64,000 nt of DNA from Peronospora farinosa (GCA_947646735.1 CANTFK010000822.1:124001-188000), one strand, 5' to 3'. Counted from the stretch's first letter, positions 42,588 through 54,635 are shown. The notes: generated by a model not told the origin, from the sequence alone. Translations and numbers: made by a program.

Positions 42588-44727
42588 ATGCTTACGTTGC
42601 GTCGACGAGCAGCAGTACGCGCGCTTTTTGGGTCTCCTTTGCACTTGCGTCACCTTACTATAGCTTTCAAAAATGTCGCGGAAGATACGGTACTTACACC
42701 AAGGACCGTAGGTTCGTACATGTCAGAGCGACTGGAAGACTTTACGCCGGAATATATCCGCAACTTTAGCATTGTTGCACATATTGATCATGGTAAATCG
42801 GTGCGTTTGACTAGCTAAACAATAATAATTATTATTATTATTGTATGTAAAAATAATATTTTTTTAAATTAATTTAATTCTATTATAGACCTTAGCAGAC
42901 CGACTGCTGGAAACTAGTGGCAATATTTCACGTCAGGAACGAGAGAGTGCTCAATTTCTGGATAATTTACAGGTCGAGAGAGAACGAGGTATTACAGTCA
43001 AAGCTCAAACGGCATCAATGGTCCATCGAGACCTAAAAACGGGGAAAACTTTTATGCTCAATTTGGTAGATACTCCGGGACATGTGGACTTTAGTTACGA
43101 AGTCAATCGCTCCCTCTCGGCCTGTGAAGGAGTGCTACTATTAGTGGACTGCTCTCAAGGAATTCAGGCTCAGACATTGGCAACTTACTATGCTGCAAAA
43201 GAGAGGAATCTACACGTGGTACCAATCTTGACCAAGATCGATATGCCACATGCTGAAATAGACGACAGTATCTTGAGTCTATCGTCTTTACTGGATGTGG
43301 ATCCGGATGAAGTGCTCTTGACGTCGGCAAAGAGTGGAGAAGGTATCGAAGATGTGCTCCCGACAGTGGTGAACAGATTACCACCACCGGTGAAGTGTGA
43401 TCCTAATGCACCGCTCAGGTGCTTGCTCGTAGACTCATACTACGATGACTATCGTGGAACGGTGTGTCTTGTCAAGGTCGTTGATGGCGCTATTTTCCCA
43501 GGAGATAAAATCTATAGTGCACACCAAAAAACAAAGCATGATGTTCAGGAAACGGGTTTGCTGTTACCTGGACGATTCAAGACGAAGGGATTATACGCTG
43601 GTCAGGTGGGATATATCATCGCAGGTATGAAATCTACCACTGAAGCCAAAGTTGGAGACACGTTCTTCCGTGAAAGCGCTGCATCAGCAGATTTGAAGGC
43701 GTTGCCGGGTTTTCAAGAGGCTCGCAGTATGGTTTTTGCAAGCATGTACCCTACTGATGAATGCAGTTTTGATGAATTGCGCGTTGCCATTGAGAAGCTT
43801 ACACTTAACGATGCAAGCGTGACGACCCAGCAGGAAACTAGTGGTGCGCTGGGCATGGGCTTCCGCTGCGGTTTCTTGGGGCTTCTGCATATGGAAGTGT
43901 TTCATCAGCGACTCTCTGATGAGCAGGGAATGCAGGTGTTGGTCACAGCGCCGATGGTGCCGTACACCGTGATCGATTCAAAGGGAGAACAATTTGCTGT
44001 CGAAACCCCGAGCGCGTTTCCTGAATCAACCAAGTATTACGAGATCCTAGAGCCAATGGTAGAGGCATCGATTATCACTCCGGCATCATACTTGGGCCCC
44101 GTGCTGTCACTTGTCAAGGAGAAGCGTGGTGTTCAGACGAACCTGGTCTACCTCGAGGACGGACGTATCATTGTGACCATTAGCATGCCGTGGCAGGAGG
44201 TAGTCACCAACTTTTACAACGAGCTCAAGACAATCTCGTCTGGCTATGGTAGGTTTCTTCCTTGCTTCGAATCATGGTATGAACCGATTTTCTTGATCTA
44301 ACCATGTGCATTATTGGATGCTCTAGCAACGCTCAATTACCGCGAGGTCGAGTCACAAAAGTCAGACATCGTGAAGGTGGACTTGTTGATTAACGGAAAA
44401 GTTCTTGATGCGCTTTCTTTTGTGTGTCATCGAAGCCGAGCCACGCTCGATGGCCGTGCACTATGCCAAAAGCTGAAGCGTGTTATTGATCGACAGCAGT
44501 ACGAAATCTCTATTCAGGCGGCATTAGGTGGCAAGATATTCGCCAAGGAACGGATTGCGCCATACCGCAAGGACGTACTAATCAAGTCCGGCAAAACTGT
44601 TGGTGGAGGTGATAGCACCCGAAAGAAAAAGCTGCTTGCCAAACAAAAGCAAGGCAAACGTCGCATGAAAACGGTATCGAACGTGCAGCTTTCGCAGGAT
44701 GCTTTCTGGTCCGTTCTTTCCAAATAA
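42588..44727 (+). CDS. GUF1: Elongation factor 4 / LepA GTPase, mitochondrial (GUF1-like), 657 aa
   Basis: Ribosome back-translocase GTPase of the LepA/EF4 family. Exons 42588-42800, 42889-44248 and 44327-44727. The first junction completes the P-loop HIDHGKS/TLADR, with donor gtgcgt and acceptor ttatag. The second joins SSGY to ATLNYREVE with a ctaac branch site. Motifs in order: G1 AHIDHGKS, G2 RGITVKAQT, G3 DTPGHVDF, G4 TKID, G5 SAKSGEG, domain II, then LGFRCGFLGLLHMEV-like sequence and the EF4-specific C-terminal domain (RIAPYRKDVLIKSGKTVGGGDSTRKKKLL). The N-terminal 50 residues are Arg/Ala-rich and amphipathic, a mitochondrial presequence. Length matches the family. Confidence 0.95.
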
Positions 44728-44980
44728 TGATGGATCTACGACAGTTGTTTTGCTCGAGTGTTTGACAATTTTATATGGAAGTAGAAGTGGTGACAGCGCT
44801 CCTTATTGTCCAAAGTATAGCCTTTGCAACCTTGTCGGCACAGTCACGGGACGTGCCTCATTATCAATCATCTACCAGCGGGCTTATCAAAACAAAGCAT
44901 GAGACTCACACATGTGCGCAAACAGCATGTATGCACAAGTAACATATTCGGACGCCTTAACTACAAAACGCAAGGATGCC

Positions 44981-47083
44981 CTACCATGAAAGATCCTTCG
45001 ACGCGCCTGCTACTGCTGACGTAGGAACCTCCTCCTTAGTCGAGCAACCACTGCTGCTGCAGCTGTCCTTGTTGGCCACAGGGTCTTGTACTGCCACACG
45101 GAAAAGACGATTGCCAAACTTCTTGTACAGCGGCATGATACCTCCTCCAGCAAGCAGACGTTCCTCAAATAGCGACATATTGAAGCGAAAAGTCTCTCCA
45201 CCCACTTCAATCGTGCGTCCATTCATGTTCACAGTAATGTCAGCATTTTCCTTGGCCAGTTCGTAAAAGCGGTCATCGTCAAGCTGAATGCCCAACAGAC
45301 TGAAGTTCTGGTAGTTACGCGAAAAGATGTATCCGAACGAGCGAGCAATCAGAGCTTTCACACCAGCGCCCTTCATAGCGGTAACGGCCTGCTCACGCGA
45401 GGAACCGCAGCCAAAGCCATGACCGGCAACAACAACGTCTTGACCCTGCTTCACCTTGTCACGAAAGTCCGGGTTTGTGTGGAGGAAGGCGACCTTACCC
45501 AAAGCCTCGACGTCGTTTTCGCACAGGAACTCACCCGGAAGAATCGCGTCCGTGTCAATGTTGTCACCAAACACCTGAACGCGACCCTTGATTGAGCCAG
45601 AGAACGTCGCCAGTGAAGCAGCAGCCTCCGCATCAGCTTTGCCTTCGCCTCCGGCCGAAGCAGACAATATCTCCGGGTTCACTTCAGCAACCGTGATGGG
45701 CACCGCTGGCCGCTTGGGCACAGCAGAGTTGAACTTTTTGACGTCAATTAGCTTGAGGAAAGGGGTGGGGTCAGTCACCTCCATTGTGAAACTCGAAGCA
45801 GCAACCGTGATGGCTGAAGCAAGGTTAGCAATCGAGCCCTTGCCCATACGATTGCGGTAGTTACGGTTTTGACTACTAAGCCACACCTCGTTCTCCCCAG
45901 CAACATCAGCAGCAATACCTAGGCAGAAACTGCAGCCTGGAGCGCCAACAACAAAGCCAGCCTTCTCGTACACGTCGATCAAACCATGCTTTTTTAGGTT
46001 GTCCACGATAATTTGACTACCAGGGGTCACACGGCGCTGGCCGTGAGCCACAGGCTTCATGCCTTGTTTCAGACAGGCCTCGAGCACGAGAGCGCCAAGC
46101 ACCAAGTCCTCCTCTGCAGTAGTACACGCACCAATAAAGCAGCCATCGAGCTTCATGCCCACAACTTCTGACACAGGCTTGACATTGTCTGGCGATGGGA
46201 ACAACGCCACCTGCGGTTCAAGGTTGTCCAGTTTGATCTGGAACTTCTCAGCGTACTGAGCATCCTTGTCAGCACGAAAGTAGAGTGCGTCCTGGTTGTG
46301 ATCCGGGCGTTTGGAAATGTAGGCAGCAGTGCATTCATCAGCAGGAAAGACACCAGCAATCCCACCAAACTCAGCCGTCATGTTACTAATAGCAAATCGA
46401 GCATCACACGACAGTGCCGAGATGTTGCCACCCCACTCCACACACCGACCAATAGCCACAGTGTTGCACTTGAGCTGACCCAGTGTATACAGCATGACAT
46501 CCTTTCCACCCATTCCCGTAGGAGGTGTGCCAACAAACTCGATCAGTACCGTCTCAGGTACTTTAATCCATGTCTCTCCCGTCACAAGAGGCATGACGAC
46601 ATCTGCAGCTCCAAGACCGATTGCAAAAGCTCCCAACCCTCCAGTACTGCATGAGTGGGAGTCAGCACCGACTACAATTTGACCAGGTTGCGCACGTTGG
46701 CGGTAGAATTCCGTGTGTAAGATGGTCGTATTGGGTGGCTGGAAATTCGTGAGCTGTGCCTCTTTGGCAAAATCTTCGGACGCCTTGATCATCATTTGCT
46801 GACGTGGTTGATGATTAACACGTGGATCCACCGTGTGGTCCACAGCCAACCAAAAGCGGTCATTGCGCCATATACGAGGGCGTCCCATGTCCTGATACGT
46901 CTTGTCCATCGACTTCCACGTAATTTCACATGCAAGCGTCCACTGTGCTTTGACACAAAGCATTTGACCAGGAGATACTTCAGGTTTTGTCAGACCTACA
47001 GCCCAATGGGTTAAAATCTTTTCTGGTAAAGTAAGTGGTCGACATGAAGAGGTCAAAGAAGAAGAAGTCGAGAGAGACGTCAT
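44981..47083 (-). CDS. Aconitase-superfamily hydro-lyase, LeuC-LeuD-like single-chain fusion (700 aa)
   Basis: An Fe-S dehydratase in which the large catalytic and the small swivel domain are one chain. Start chosen at ATG 47083; the upstream eight codons lack an ATG. Large-domain landmarks: VVGADSHSCSTGGLGAFAIG, the first cluster cysteine in GACTTAEEDL, and the CxxC pair in APGCSFCLG, giving the three [4Fe-4S] ligands. The small domain (from about residue 510) has GRVQVFGDNIDTDAILPGEF and HGFGCGSSREQAV, the substrate-binding Ser/Arg loop. It is more like isopropylmalate isomerase/homoaconitase than citrate aconitase; the substrate is not decided. The gene converges on LepA (254 bp apart) and diverges from the HAD gene, so a shared promoter is likely. 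Confidence 0.9.
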   Translation of the reverse strand: MTSLSTSSSLTSSCRPLTLPEKILTHWAVGLTKPEVSPGQMLCVKAQWTLACEITWKSMDKTYQDMGRPRIWRNDRFWLAVDHTVDPRVNHQPRQQMMIKASEDFAKEAQLTNFQPPNTTILHTEFYRQRAQPGQIVVGADSHSCSTGGLGAFAIGLGAADVVMPLVTGETWIKVPETVLIEFVGTPPTGMGGKDVMLYTLGQLKCNTVAIGRCVEWGGNISALSCDARFAISNMTAEFGGIAGVFPADECTAAYISKRPDHNQDALYFRADKDAQYAEKFQIKLDNLEPQVALFPSPDNVKPVSEVVGMKLDGCFIGACTTAEEDLVLGALVLEACLKQGMKPVAHGQRRVTPGSQIIVDNLKKHGLIDVYEKAGFVVGAPGCSFCLGIAADVAGENEVWLSSQNRNYRNRMGKGSIANLASAITVAASSFTMEVTDPTPFLKLIDVKKFNSAVPKRPAVPITVAEVNPEILSASAGGEGKADAEAAASLATFSGSIKGRVQVFGDNIDTDAILPGEFLCENDVEALGKVAFLHTNPDFRDKVKQGQDVVVAGHGFGCGSSREQAVTAMKGAGVKALIARSFGYIFSRNYQNFSLLGIQLDDDRFYELAKENADITVNMNGRTIEVGGETFRFNMSLFEERLLAGGGIMPLYKKFGNRLFRVAVQDPVANKDSCSSSGCSTKEEVPTSAVAGASKDLSW

Positions 47084-47277
47084 TTTATTTGTGAATAAGA
47101 GACGCAATGGGTACTAGAGAGTAAATTGTAAAATGAGAGGTAGAGATAGAGGAGTGGGGTAGAGGATGGACGAGTGACTAGCAAGTTTGCGCAATGTGCG
47201 ACCTTCACGCAACACCGCATGGCTCCCACGACCGACCACATCACATTTACACCGCTCACGCGTCGTCACCAGTGAAC

Positions 47278-48342
47278 ATGAACGTCCTGTCTGCAGTCAT
47301 CCGCTCTCGTCGTAATACTTTATCGACCCACATTCGCTTCTCCTCGACCTTTGGAATTGTATTTGATGTGGATGGTGTGTTATTACGTGGCAAATCGCCA
47401 CTTCCTGGGGCTCGAGATGTGCTACTCGAGTTACAAGCGACCAACATTCCGTATGCCATTATGACGAATGGTGGTGGCTACAGTGAGGAGAAAAAGGCGC
47501 GTCAATTGGAACAGATACTGGGTCATGGGGTCTCCATTCCTACTGAACTCATGTGCATGAGTCATACGCCAATGCGGGAGCTCGTAGCGAAACATGGTGA
47601 CGAACTGGTGCTGGCAGTAGGTAAAGATTGTGCCGAGTTGAGACAAGTGATGGCGAAGTACGGCTTTAAACACGTTGTGACGGTCGATCAATTGCATCGA
47701 CATTTTCCAACCATGTACCCAGACGTTAAAGTGACTGATTTGCTGGTCCATGATGGACGCTTTGACTCGCAGCCATTTGCGGCGGTCTTTGTGCTCATTG
47801 ATCCCATTTATTGGGGTCGAGAGCTACAGATTGTGATGGATGTGTTATGCGCACCCAATGGACTTTTGGGACGACGAACGGTTGAAGGAGATGGTAAAGG
47901 AGATCGTCAACATATTCCTTTGTACTCGGCGTGCTCGGACTTTCAATATGTGGGTGAGTTCCATCTTCCCCGATATGGTGCTGGAGCTTTTCATGCCATG
48001 TTGGAAAATCTATTTACACACACGACGGGACACACATTGGAAAAGACGCTGTTTGGTAAACCACAACGCACATCATTTGAGTTTGCTGAGACGCTCATTG
48101 ACGCGCAACGTGAAGATGTTGAACGCATTTATATGGTGGGAGACAACCCGAAGACGGACATTCATGGCGCTAATGAGGCTGGTGGCAGATGGAAGTCGTT
48201 GCTTACGTTGACAGGCATGCATAGTGGACCAAATAATCATGATGAGCATCCGGCGTATGAAGTTGTGGAGGATGTGGCACAGGCGCTCGCCTTCATTAAG
48301 CAGGACTTTGCAAAATTACAGGCAGAGAAGTCGACAACGTAA
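47278..48342 (+). CDS. HAD-superfamily class IIA hydrolase, CECR5/HDHD5-like
   Basis: Phosphatase-fold protein of the CECR5 type, usually mitochondrial. Motif I FDVDGVLLRG (two Asp), motif II as MTNGGGYSEEKK, and motif III/IV GDNPKTDIHGAN are all present, so the active site looks complete. I prefer ATG 47278, which gives MNVLSAVIRSRRNTLSTHIR, a good mitochondrial presequence; an in-frame ATG at 47194 would add 28 residues that look unlike a presequence. The start is about 195 bp from the divergent aconitase-family gene. The natural substrate of the family is unknown. Confidence 0.88.
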   Translation: MNVLSAVIRSRRNTLSTHIRFSSTFGIVFDVDGVLLRGKSPLPGARDVLLELQATNIPYAIMTNGGGYSEEKKARQLEQILGHGVSIPTELMCMSHTPMRELVAKHGDELVLAVGKDCAELRQVMAKYGFKHVVTVDQLHRHFPTMYPDVKVTDLLVHDGRFDSQPFAAVFVLIDPIYWGRELQIVMDVLCAPNGLLGRRTVEGDGKGDRQHIPLYSACSDFQYVGEFHLPRYGAGAFHAMLENLFTHTTGHTLEKTLFGKPQRTSFEFAETLIDAQREDVERIYMVGDNPKTDIHGANEAGGRWKSLLTLTGMHSGPNNHDEHPAYEVVEDVAQALAFIKQDFAKLQAEKSTT

Positions 48343-48656
48343 ACACGTCTCAATAATGTTGGTTTAGACAGCGTCAAGAGGTTCGTGTCTGTCGCTTTGC
48401 GTGTCATACATTGAGGCTAGTTCGCAGGTATTGTTGTAGCCAATGTGTTGTAGTAACAAATGGTATACTGAATGCTAGTTTATGAATGATGCTGTTGAAT
48501 CTCTCTAGCCTTGTCAATACATATATATATGTATTGACATATATATAAACGAAACCTAGCGAGCTGAACATACATCTTGCGACTTTGTTCTCTATCATTC
48601 CATTATGCAATATTTGTTTCATCAACCTTTCATGTATCTAGCACCTTGTCTGTAAA
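48343..48656. other. Convergent intergenic with 26-bp perfect palindrome
   Basis: The 3' ends of the HAD and adenylate kinase genes. The palindrome gtcaatacatat/atatatgtattgac occupies 48513-48538; it could act in termination, which is a guess. Confidence 0.5.
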
Positions 48657-49394
48657 TTAGCTCTCCGCTTGCTGCGTCATCCAGTGCTGCACCCACATGA
48701 GCACACGTTCAATGTTGCTATCCATGTCCTCCACCGTTCGACTAGGTAGCTCCTGCACAATCTCTTGCGCGTAACTTTCACGAGCTTCTTGCAGTACCAC
48801 TTCCATGATCTCACACTCGACGTTTTCAGCAATTTTCTTGTCCGAGTACCCACGCTTCTGCAACCGGTCAAACAGCGTCGTATTGTCCACACGCAGCACG
48901 ACCACAAGGTCAAACCAGCGCTCAGGGAAGAAGTCACACGTGTGAAAGTCCACCAGTTTACCACCTTCAGCCATCAAGTCCTCCATCTCATCACAGACTT
49001 TATCCTCATCCAGCACGAAACAGTCGAACTCTTCGTCGCGACCACGATGTAACCCGCGTTCCTTCACCTACAGCGACCCCACATTGCAGTAAGTACAACA
49101 GTCATTAACCTCATTTCAAAAGGTTATCGTAGGCAATGAACTCCTTCTAGAAAGAAAGTAAAACATACCAAATCGCCGACATTCAAATGCGAAAGGAATT
49201 GCGAACGTTCCTAAGGGAATTTCAGACGTTGTAGGCAACGGTAGAAGGTCAAAAAGGTGTGACAAGATGTGCAAGACATTGGACTAGATGGTCGTATAAA
49301 GGTGCTAGGAAAAACGCACCGTAAGCTGCTGGCACATGGACGTCTTGCCCGTGCCAGGGGTACCAGTTACGAGAATATTCGGACCACGAGTCAT
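48657..49394 (-). CDS. AK6: Adenylate kinase isoenzyme 6 (Fap7/hCINAP-like), three exons
   Basis: A nuclear adenylate kinase/ATPase needed in 18S rRNA maturation. Exons 49320-49394, 49169-49210 (42 bp) and 48657-49067. The first exon gives MTRGPNILVTGTPGTGKTSM with the P-loop GTPGTGKT. The second gives ERSQFLSHLNVGDL, the counterpart of the family's HLNVGDL. The third starts VKERGLHRGRDEEFD and has LDEDKV, VDFHTCDFFPERWFDLVVVL, LQKRGYSDKKIAENVECEIM and a C-terminal helix. Splice sites are gtgcgt...cttag and gtatgt...tgtag; phases are all zero. Total 175 residues, as expected. The tiny middle exon is easily missed by automatic annotation. Confidence 0.93.
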
Positions 49395-49867
49395 TTTTTA
49401 CTGGAGTTTAGTGGTAAGTAAAATATCATTGGTTTAAACGTAACAACAATAATACTACCATTGTTAAAAAAACATAAAACCCATTCCCGTTCCAAGTTTT
49501 ATAGCTACATCGTTTGAACATTTATCAGTAAAACCGGCTAAAATCTGTATGGAAATGCAAATGTTGTAGCTTTTAGTCCACATAATGACAACTAACATAA
49601 ACATAGCAGCGCATAGCTAACGAGATGCATTCATGCAATCGAAATTGTAGCAGTCAACGATGAAGATGGCAAAAAATACGTCTAAAAGTATGTGCTGCTC
49701 ATTCAAATAAGGCAAAAGAAGGTAATCGAGCATGATGGTTTAGAATGTACCACCGCTGTCTCCACAATTTCTTGAACTAATGCACTGGTCACACTTGGTC
49801 GTTGAGAGCAGCAGCCACTTGATATCATCAATTTGCCAGCAGTAAAAGTCCACTGAGGTTCGTCTCT
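49395..49867. other. Intergenic
   Basis: AT-rich 0.47 kb holding the adenylate kinase promoter and the 3' end of the transporter gene. Nothing else seen. Confidence 0.5.
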
Positions 49868-51514
49868 CTAATTTGTGGGAGACAAGAATGACGCGAGGGT
49901 GCCAAAAACCATCAAGATGAGGGAAAGTCCAGCCAGTCCCGCATTGAACGCAATCTCGCCCTTTGACAAGCTGCAAGAAAAGAGCTTGAGATAGCAGATG
50001 CACGGCAAGAACACGGAGACCAGCATCGCAAAGAAAGCCCCGAGAAATGATGTGACACGGGCAAAGTGGGGCACAAAAAGCGCACAGCACAATGCAGTGA
50101 TGCCAAGTATCGTACGGATGAAGGCTCGATAGAACACGAGGGTCTTGCTTGCTTTGTTTCGTGCAGCAGCACGCTTCTGGCTCGGCGAAAGCAAAAACTC
50201 TTCCAGCGCCAGCGCAATCGGATGCAGCGTTATTGCGATCTTGCTCATAGGGTTGAGCGCGATTGTCCAAACCACCATCTGTGTGAGTATCCCCGGATAC
50301 GTCGCAATCAAATTGAGCGTGATCTCTTTCTGAGTAGCAACGCCGTACATGAGATAGCCAGCTAGCTCGATCGAGGCATACACGATCCCCACAATCACGT
50401 ACGATAAGTCGAGCATACGCGGATAGTCCTTCTTGTTCGCCATGGAGCTGCAAATGGATGGAAAGACCGAGTGACCACCAAACGCCACCATCGTGAGTCC
50501 AATGGCAAGCGGAATACGATCGACGTCCCCTATCATTTGCAGAGGCTGCGGGTGCAACAAACTACCCATTTCATATCCAGGTGCTTTGGTGTCTATCGCA
50601 AACCCGACGTAAAAAATAGTGTAGAGGCAGAAGAAGGACGAGAATATGCCCAAAATGCTAAGATTCGACAACATGGACATACGTGTTGTCCAGACGGACG
50701 GCATAATAAGTAAAAACGCCATAACCGTCAACTGTGTCTCCGTAAATGACGGAATCAAGGCCGCTAACGTATCACCAACTGCACAACATCAAAGCAAAAA
50801 AAACGTCTTAGACCTTGCCATCCTACACAAAAAAGAAGCTCAACGTACTAAGCACGTAAAACATTGCACAAGCCGTAAAGAGCTCGGCAAAGAACGTGAT
50901 TCCAATGATCACTCGTCCTCGAGTGCCAAAAGCTGCTTCTCCGATGTCCGGATACGTTGTCATGCCTTCCTGGTAGTCCAGACACTTGCCCAGCAATTTG
51001 GCCGTATGATTTGTCACGAGAGTGAAGAAAAGGAGAAGTGGCATACCAATGAGCCACCCACTAGAACGTAATGAAAAGGGACTGGAGAGTACACCCACAC
51101 CCAATAGCACATTAATGGCATTAAACACAGCGTCTTTAAAGCTGCTAGTGCCTTGAGTAGAAATGACGCCACCACTGCTCACTGGAGATAAGAATCCTTC
51201 TCTCTGCTGCTGTTGATGTAGAAATCTCTGTCTCTCATTGTGTGGACTGCTCTGGAAAGAAAGAAGACGTGGAGTCACGGACATGGGCGATGCCATTCTA
51301 CAATGTAGTATATAAAACACCAAAAAAGGAATTAGTAGAGTATACGATAGAATTCAAGTGATTCTAAGCAGTGACATTACCGAGCTTCAAGTCCTTCTTC
51401 AAAAGTCGCAGGCCATGAAGGAGATTCAAGTGGGTGATTAAAAGGACGTGTATGGGCTCCACAGGGAGAGTAAGAAGGTAAAAGAGGTTGATGCTCGCGT
51501 CCTGCTGATCCCAT
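49868..51514 (-). CDS. Vacuolar-type amino acid transporter (AAAP/AVT family), three exons, 497 aa
   Basis: Multi-pass amino acid permease of the AAAP family. Exons 51381-51514, 50849-51297 and 49868-50778, with phases consistent (2, then 1). The first exon encodes a cytosolic tail with the dileucine-like EHQPLLPSY. The second carries the family opening FKDAVFNAINVLLGVGVLSS (TM1). The third continues MFYVL-IGDTLAALIPSF and has MVAFGGHSVFPSI and LNPMSKIAITLHPIALALEE, both typical of AVT proteins, ending after the last helix (ILMVFGTLASFL). About 11 membrane segments in all. The LL motif suggests sorting to vacuole or lysosome, which is inference. Confidence 0.9.
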
Positions 51515-52199
51515 GGTAGTACGTATTATCTATGGACTGAAAATTTGGTAGAATTAGAAATTGACTGGTTAAGTGACGGGTAAAATGGTCTCTGGTGAAT
51601 CTATTGTTATAGCAAGGTGACCGACAGGGTTGCGACAATTAGAATGTAGAACGTCTTTTAACCAATCATATTTGGCTTGTCTTGCAATTTCTAAGAGCCA
51701 GAAGACTTGGCTCGTCTGGCAATTTCTGACTTGATGAGGGAGTATAGATTGTTGTTCGATTGTGAAAGGACGTATAATTACGGCAGATCTATTCCTGTTT
51801 ATGAATGATGACGCTATTTATAAAAGCTACAATCATACAGGTTTTCAGTATGATGTGCTGCAATCAATGAAGGTATTTGCCAGCTGGGATGCAACACATT
51901 ATCAAAATAGCTATCAGCTGGGATAAAATTGCTTAAAATAAACAACAATTGACGATCTTGCACACTGTATATATATTACACATACGACTAGACGAATGTT
52001 TTTGCAACCGAATGAAATTTACACAACATGTTTGTAAATGTAGTAAGTGGATACAAAAAACAAGACAAAACACGTCATTACGGTATAAAACGAGTTTTAA
52101 CGAGCCCTTTTAACCAAAGTAAAACCATTTGTCCATTTATTCAATATGGTTTTATTCCATAGAACTTACAGATATGTGAGATCAAAGCTGAGGAGGACA
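51515..52199. other. Intergenic
   Basis: About 0.7 kb, AT-rich; promoter of the transporter and 3' flank of the NIPA gene. No gene seen. Confidence 0.5.
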
Positions 52200-54326
52200 C
52201 TAGATCGAATTCCTAGGTGATGCATCCTTATCCTTCTTGTCCCTTAATGAAGCAGGTCTCACATTCGATACTGGTTTGAATATCAACTCGCGTGAAATGG
52301 CGTCACGTGTAGTAGCTGGTAATCCCACCTCAATATCGTCAACGCTTCGACAAATCGGTCGTCGTGAGGGGCTGTCAACCATGAACAACATCAATACTCA
52401 CGTCAGTTGGTTTAGTCATATAAAATACCAAGGCAAATATACTCACCGACTTGACATGCGTCTGCTCTCTTGCGAGCGCTGAAAGCCCAAACTGCCTAGA
52501 AATTCTGATAGACCCACAGTCGTGGACATGTCCAGATAATTGTCAATTGCCTGGCGATTAACGTGTGTTGAAACTTCGTTTCCACTGCGCCGGTCACGAC
52601 CGCTATCGTCGCCGTCCGAATCGGTTGCGCTTTCTTCATTTAGAGCTTCAATGATGTACGAGAGCATATCCCGGGAGGTATTCGTACGTCTTGTTTCTTC
52701 CTGCTCCACAACAGCAGCATCGGCAGAGACGCCATCGGAGACGCGTGATGAGGTTGAATCCAAGCCCTTCGGGGGCTCTAATAACATTGTAAAGCTAAAA
52801 CCACGTTCTATCTCGCCCTTGCTGGTTACAGTTGATGGGGCGTGTTTGCGACGCGAGAGAAGAATGACGCCAAAAATGCTAATGGCGATTCCCAGTACAA
52901 ACATGACTACTTGCAAGACCGAGAAAGTGCGAATCTCCTGGAAGTAGATAACACCGCCAAGCACGCCGCTAATAACCCAGTAGGCTTGATAGATGGGAAC
53001 CATCGACAGTGCATCGTAATGAACCAACCCACCATTCAAATACTTGATCTGCAGACATAGACACACAATCAGTGCCAGCGCAATGAGGTACGACTGATAA
53101 TGCCCGAAGCAGCTGGCATCGCCGTGCAATACGCCCTTCAGCAGCTCAGCCAACGACTTGGCAAAGAGCACTGACTGGCCTCCTAAGATGCCAGCGAGAC
53201 CAGCATAGCCAACAAGACGTATAGTCGCCCATCTGGCTGGTGTGCCTACTTGAATAATCCGGTGTCGTCTGCTCATCAAGCATAATCCATCAACAATCTT
53301 GATAGCCACAAAGTTGGCAACTATCGCTAGAAAGACCACGCAAAAGTAGATGATGGTGACTGGGTCTTTGTATAGTTGCATGAGCATGTCGAGGTTGTAT
53401 GACGGAGACGTGTGGGACGCAAAGACGACCGAAATGGTAGCTCCCGCAAAAATAATCAACGTCGACATGATATCTTTCTTGCTGAGTTTTTCTTTGTTGA
53501 AACAGGGTGCAAGTACCATATTCCACACGAGCGTCAACGCTGCCAATGGGGCCAATAAACTCTGCGGTGCCAGCCCAAAAGCTACAAAGTCCAATACGGA
53601 CCCGACCACACAAAGCACGAATCCGAGCGTCCACAACGGTAATCGATACGCTGGTTTTGGTTTGGCCACGAGCTCGTTCTGCTTCAACGCCTTCTTTTGC
53701 AAATTGATACCGACACTTGCTAGAAAAGAAAAGACCACTGCAATACTGAATCCAATGACCCAAATGGTTTTTTCCGGTCCAGTATCATCCACATCAAAAC
53801 ATTTTCCTTGGTCACTCACACCTTTTAGTGGCTCCTTTTCATTACCACAAGCTGCTTCCTGTACAGTTTCCAGTATTAACGTCGAGGTGCAGTCCATTTC
53901 GATTGCTTGTGTACAGCTATTGAGACATAAAGTCTCAGGTGTTCCCATTTCACAGACATTAAAGACTCCAAGACATTGAGTCCTTTTTAGTGTTGTCTCA
54001 CAATAACTGTCGATATTTTTGGTCTTGTTTACCACGTGATCATACTGTTTCTTCGCAATCGTATCCTATATTCATTTAAACGAATTAAAACAAATTAATC
54101 GTTTAGTCATTTTCAAAAAAGAATTCTTCTAAAAATTACATATTTCTAAATTCTATTTTAAGTTCCAAACCATTTCTTTCCAAGAACTACCCGAGCGACA
54201 GGCCGAATATGTAACGAAGACAGAGCAAAAGCTTAGCGCCTCAGCTTCCGGTACATCACAGGACAAACAAGAGGATGTGGTCAGAGGAATGGACGAGGCT
54301 GCAAATAGACCCAATAGACGCAACAT
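52200..54326 (-). CDS. NIPA-type magnesium transporter with signal peptide and Cys-rich ectodomain, 648 aa
   Basis: Exons 54171-54326, 52447-54065 and 52200-52371. The first gives MLRLLGLFAASSIPLTTSSC, a signal peptide, and starts a Cys-rich luminal region that continues in exon 2 (about 10 Cys before residue 150). The NIPA membrane core follows: VFSFLASVGINLQKKAL, LAPQSLLAPLAALTLVWN, KYLNGGLVHYDALSMVPIYQ and YFQEIRTF, with nine or so helices; the family carries Mg2+. The cytosolic tail is Ser/Asp-rich. The donor gtgagt at 52446 lies just before a stop in the unspliced frame and joins in phase to a final 57-codon exon. The first intron's donor (gtttgg) is weak, so exon 1 is inferred from phase, signal peptide and Cys pattern. 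Confidence 0.85.
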
Positions 54327-54635
54327 GATTCTGCAGCAGCAACAAAAGGACGGACCGAGGGATTACTAAAAAATAATTATGACAGCGCTCTATTAAAGTA
54401 TGTATGACTCAGAATTCTAAATTAGAACAGAAACAGGGCGACGTATATATTTCTATTTGAAATATATACTTGTTAGAAACACGCTAGTACGAATGAAAAA
54501 TTACGTCGTTATATATATATATCGTTTTATAAATACCTTAAATCAGTACCTTCTCCTCCTTTCAAACTCACTCTTCTCATCTATCCATCCTCCACTCACT
54601 ACGGAATCAGAAATAACTATAGTATATATTCTCTA
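54327..54635. promoter_or_regulatory. Divergent promoter region, NIPA and acyltransferase genes
   Basis: A 309-bp gap between divergent starts, AT-rich, with an atatatatat run near 54511-54520. No defined factor site recognised. Confidence 0.4.

Noticed and set aside
48513..48538. 26-bp AT palindrome as a mobile-element end
   Set aside because: It is a single AT-rich palindrome with no partner; more likely microsatellite-like sequence between convergent genes.
53350..53979. Long plus-strand frame opposite the NIPA gene
   Set aside because: It lies wholly over conserved membrane-helix coding on the minus strand and shows no domain.
54180..54370. Plus-strand exon-like reading (LPERQAEYVTKTEQKLSAS) after a good acceptor
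   Set aside because: The minus strand gives a signal peptide and Cys pattern that joins in phase to the NIPA gene, which is the better explanation; still worth a transcript check.
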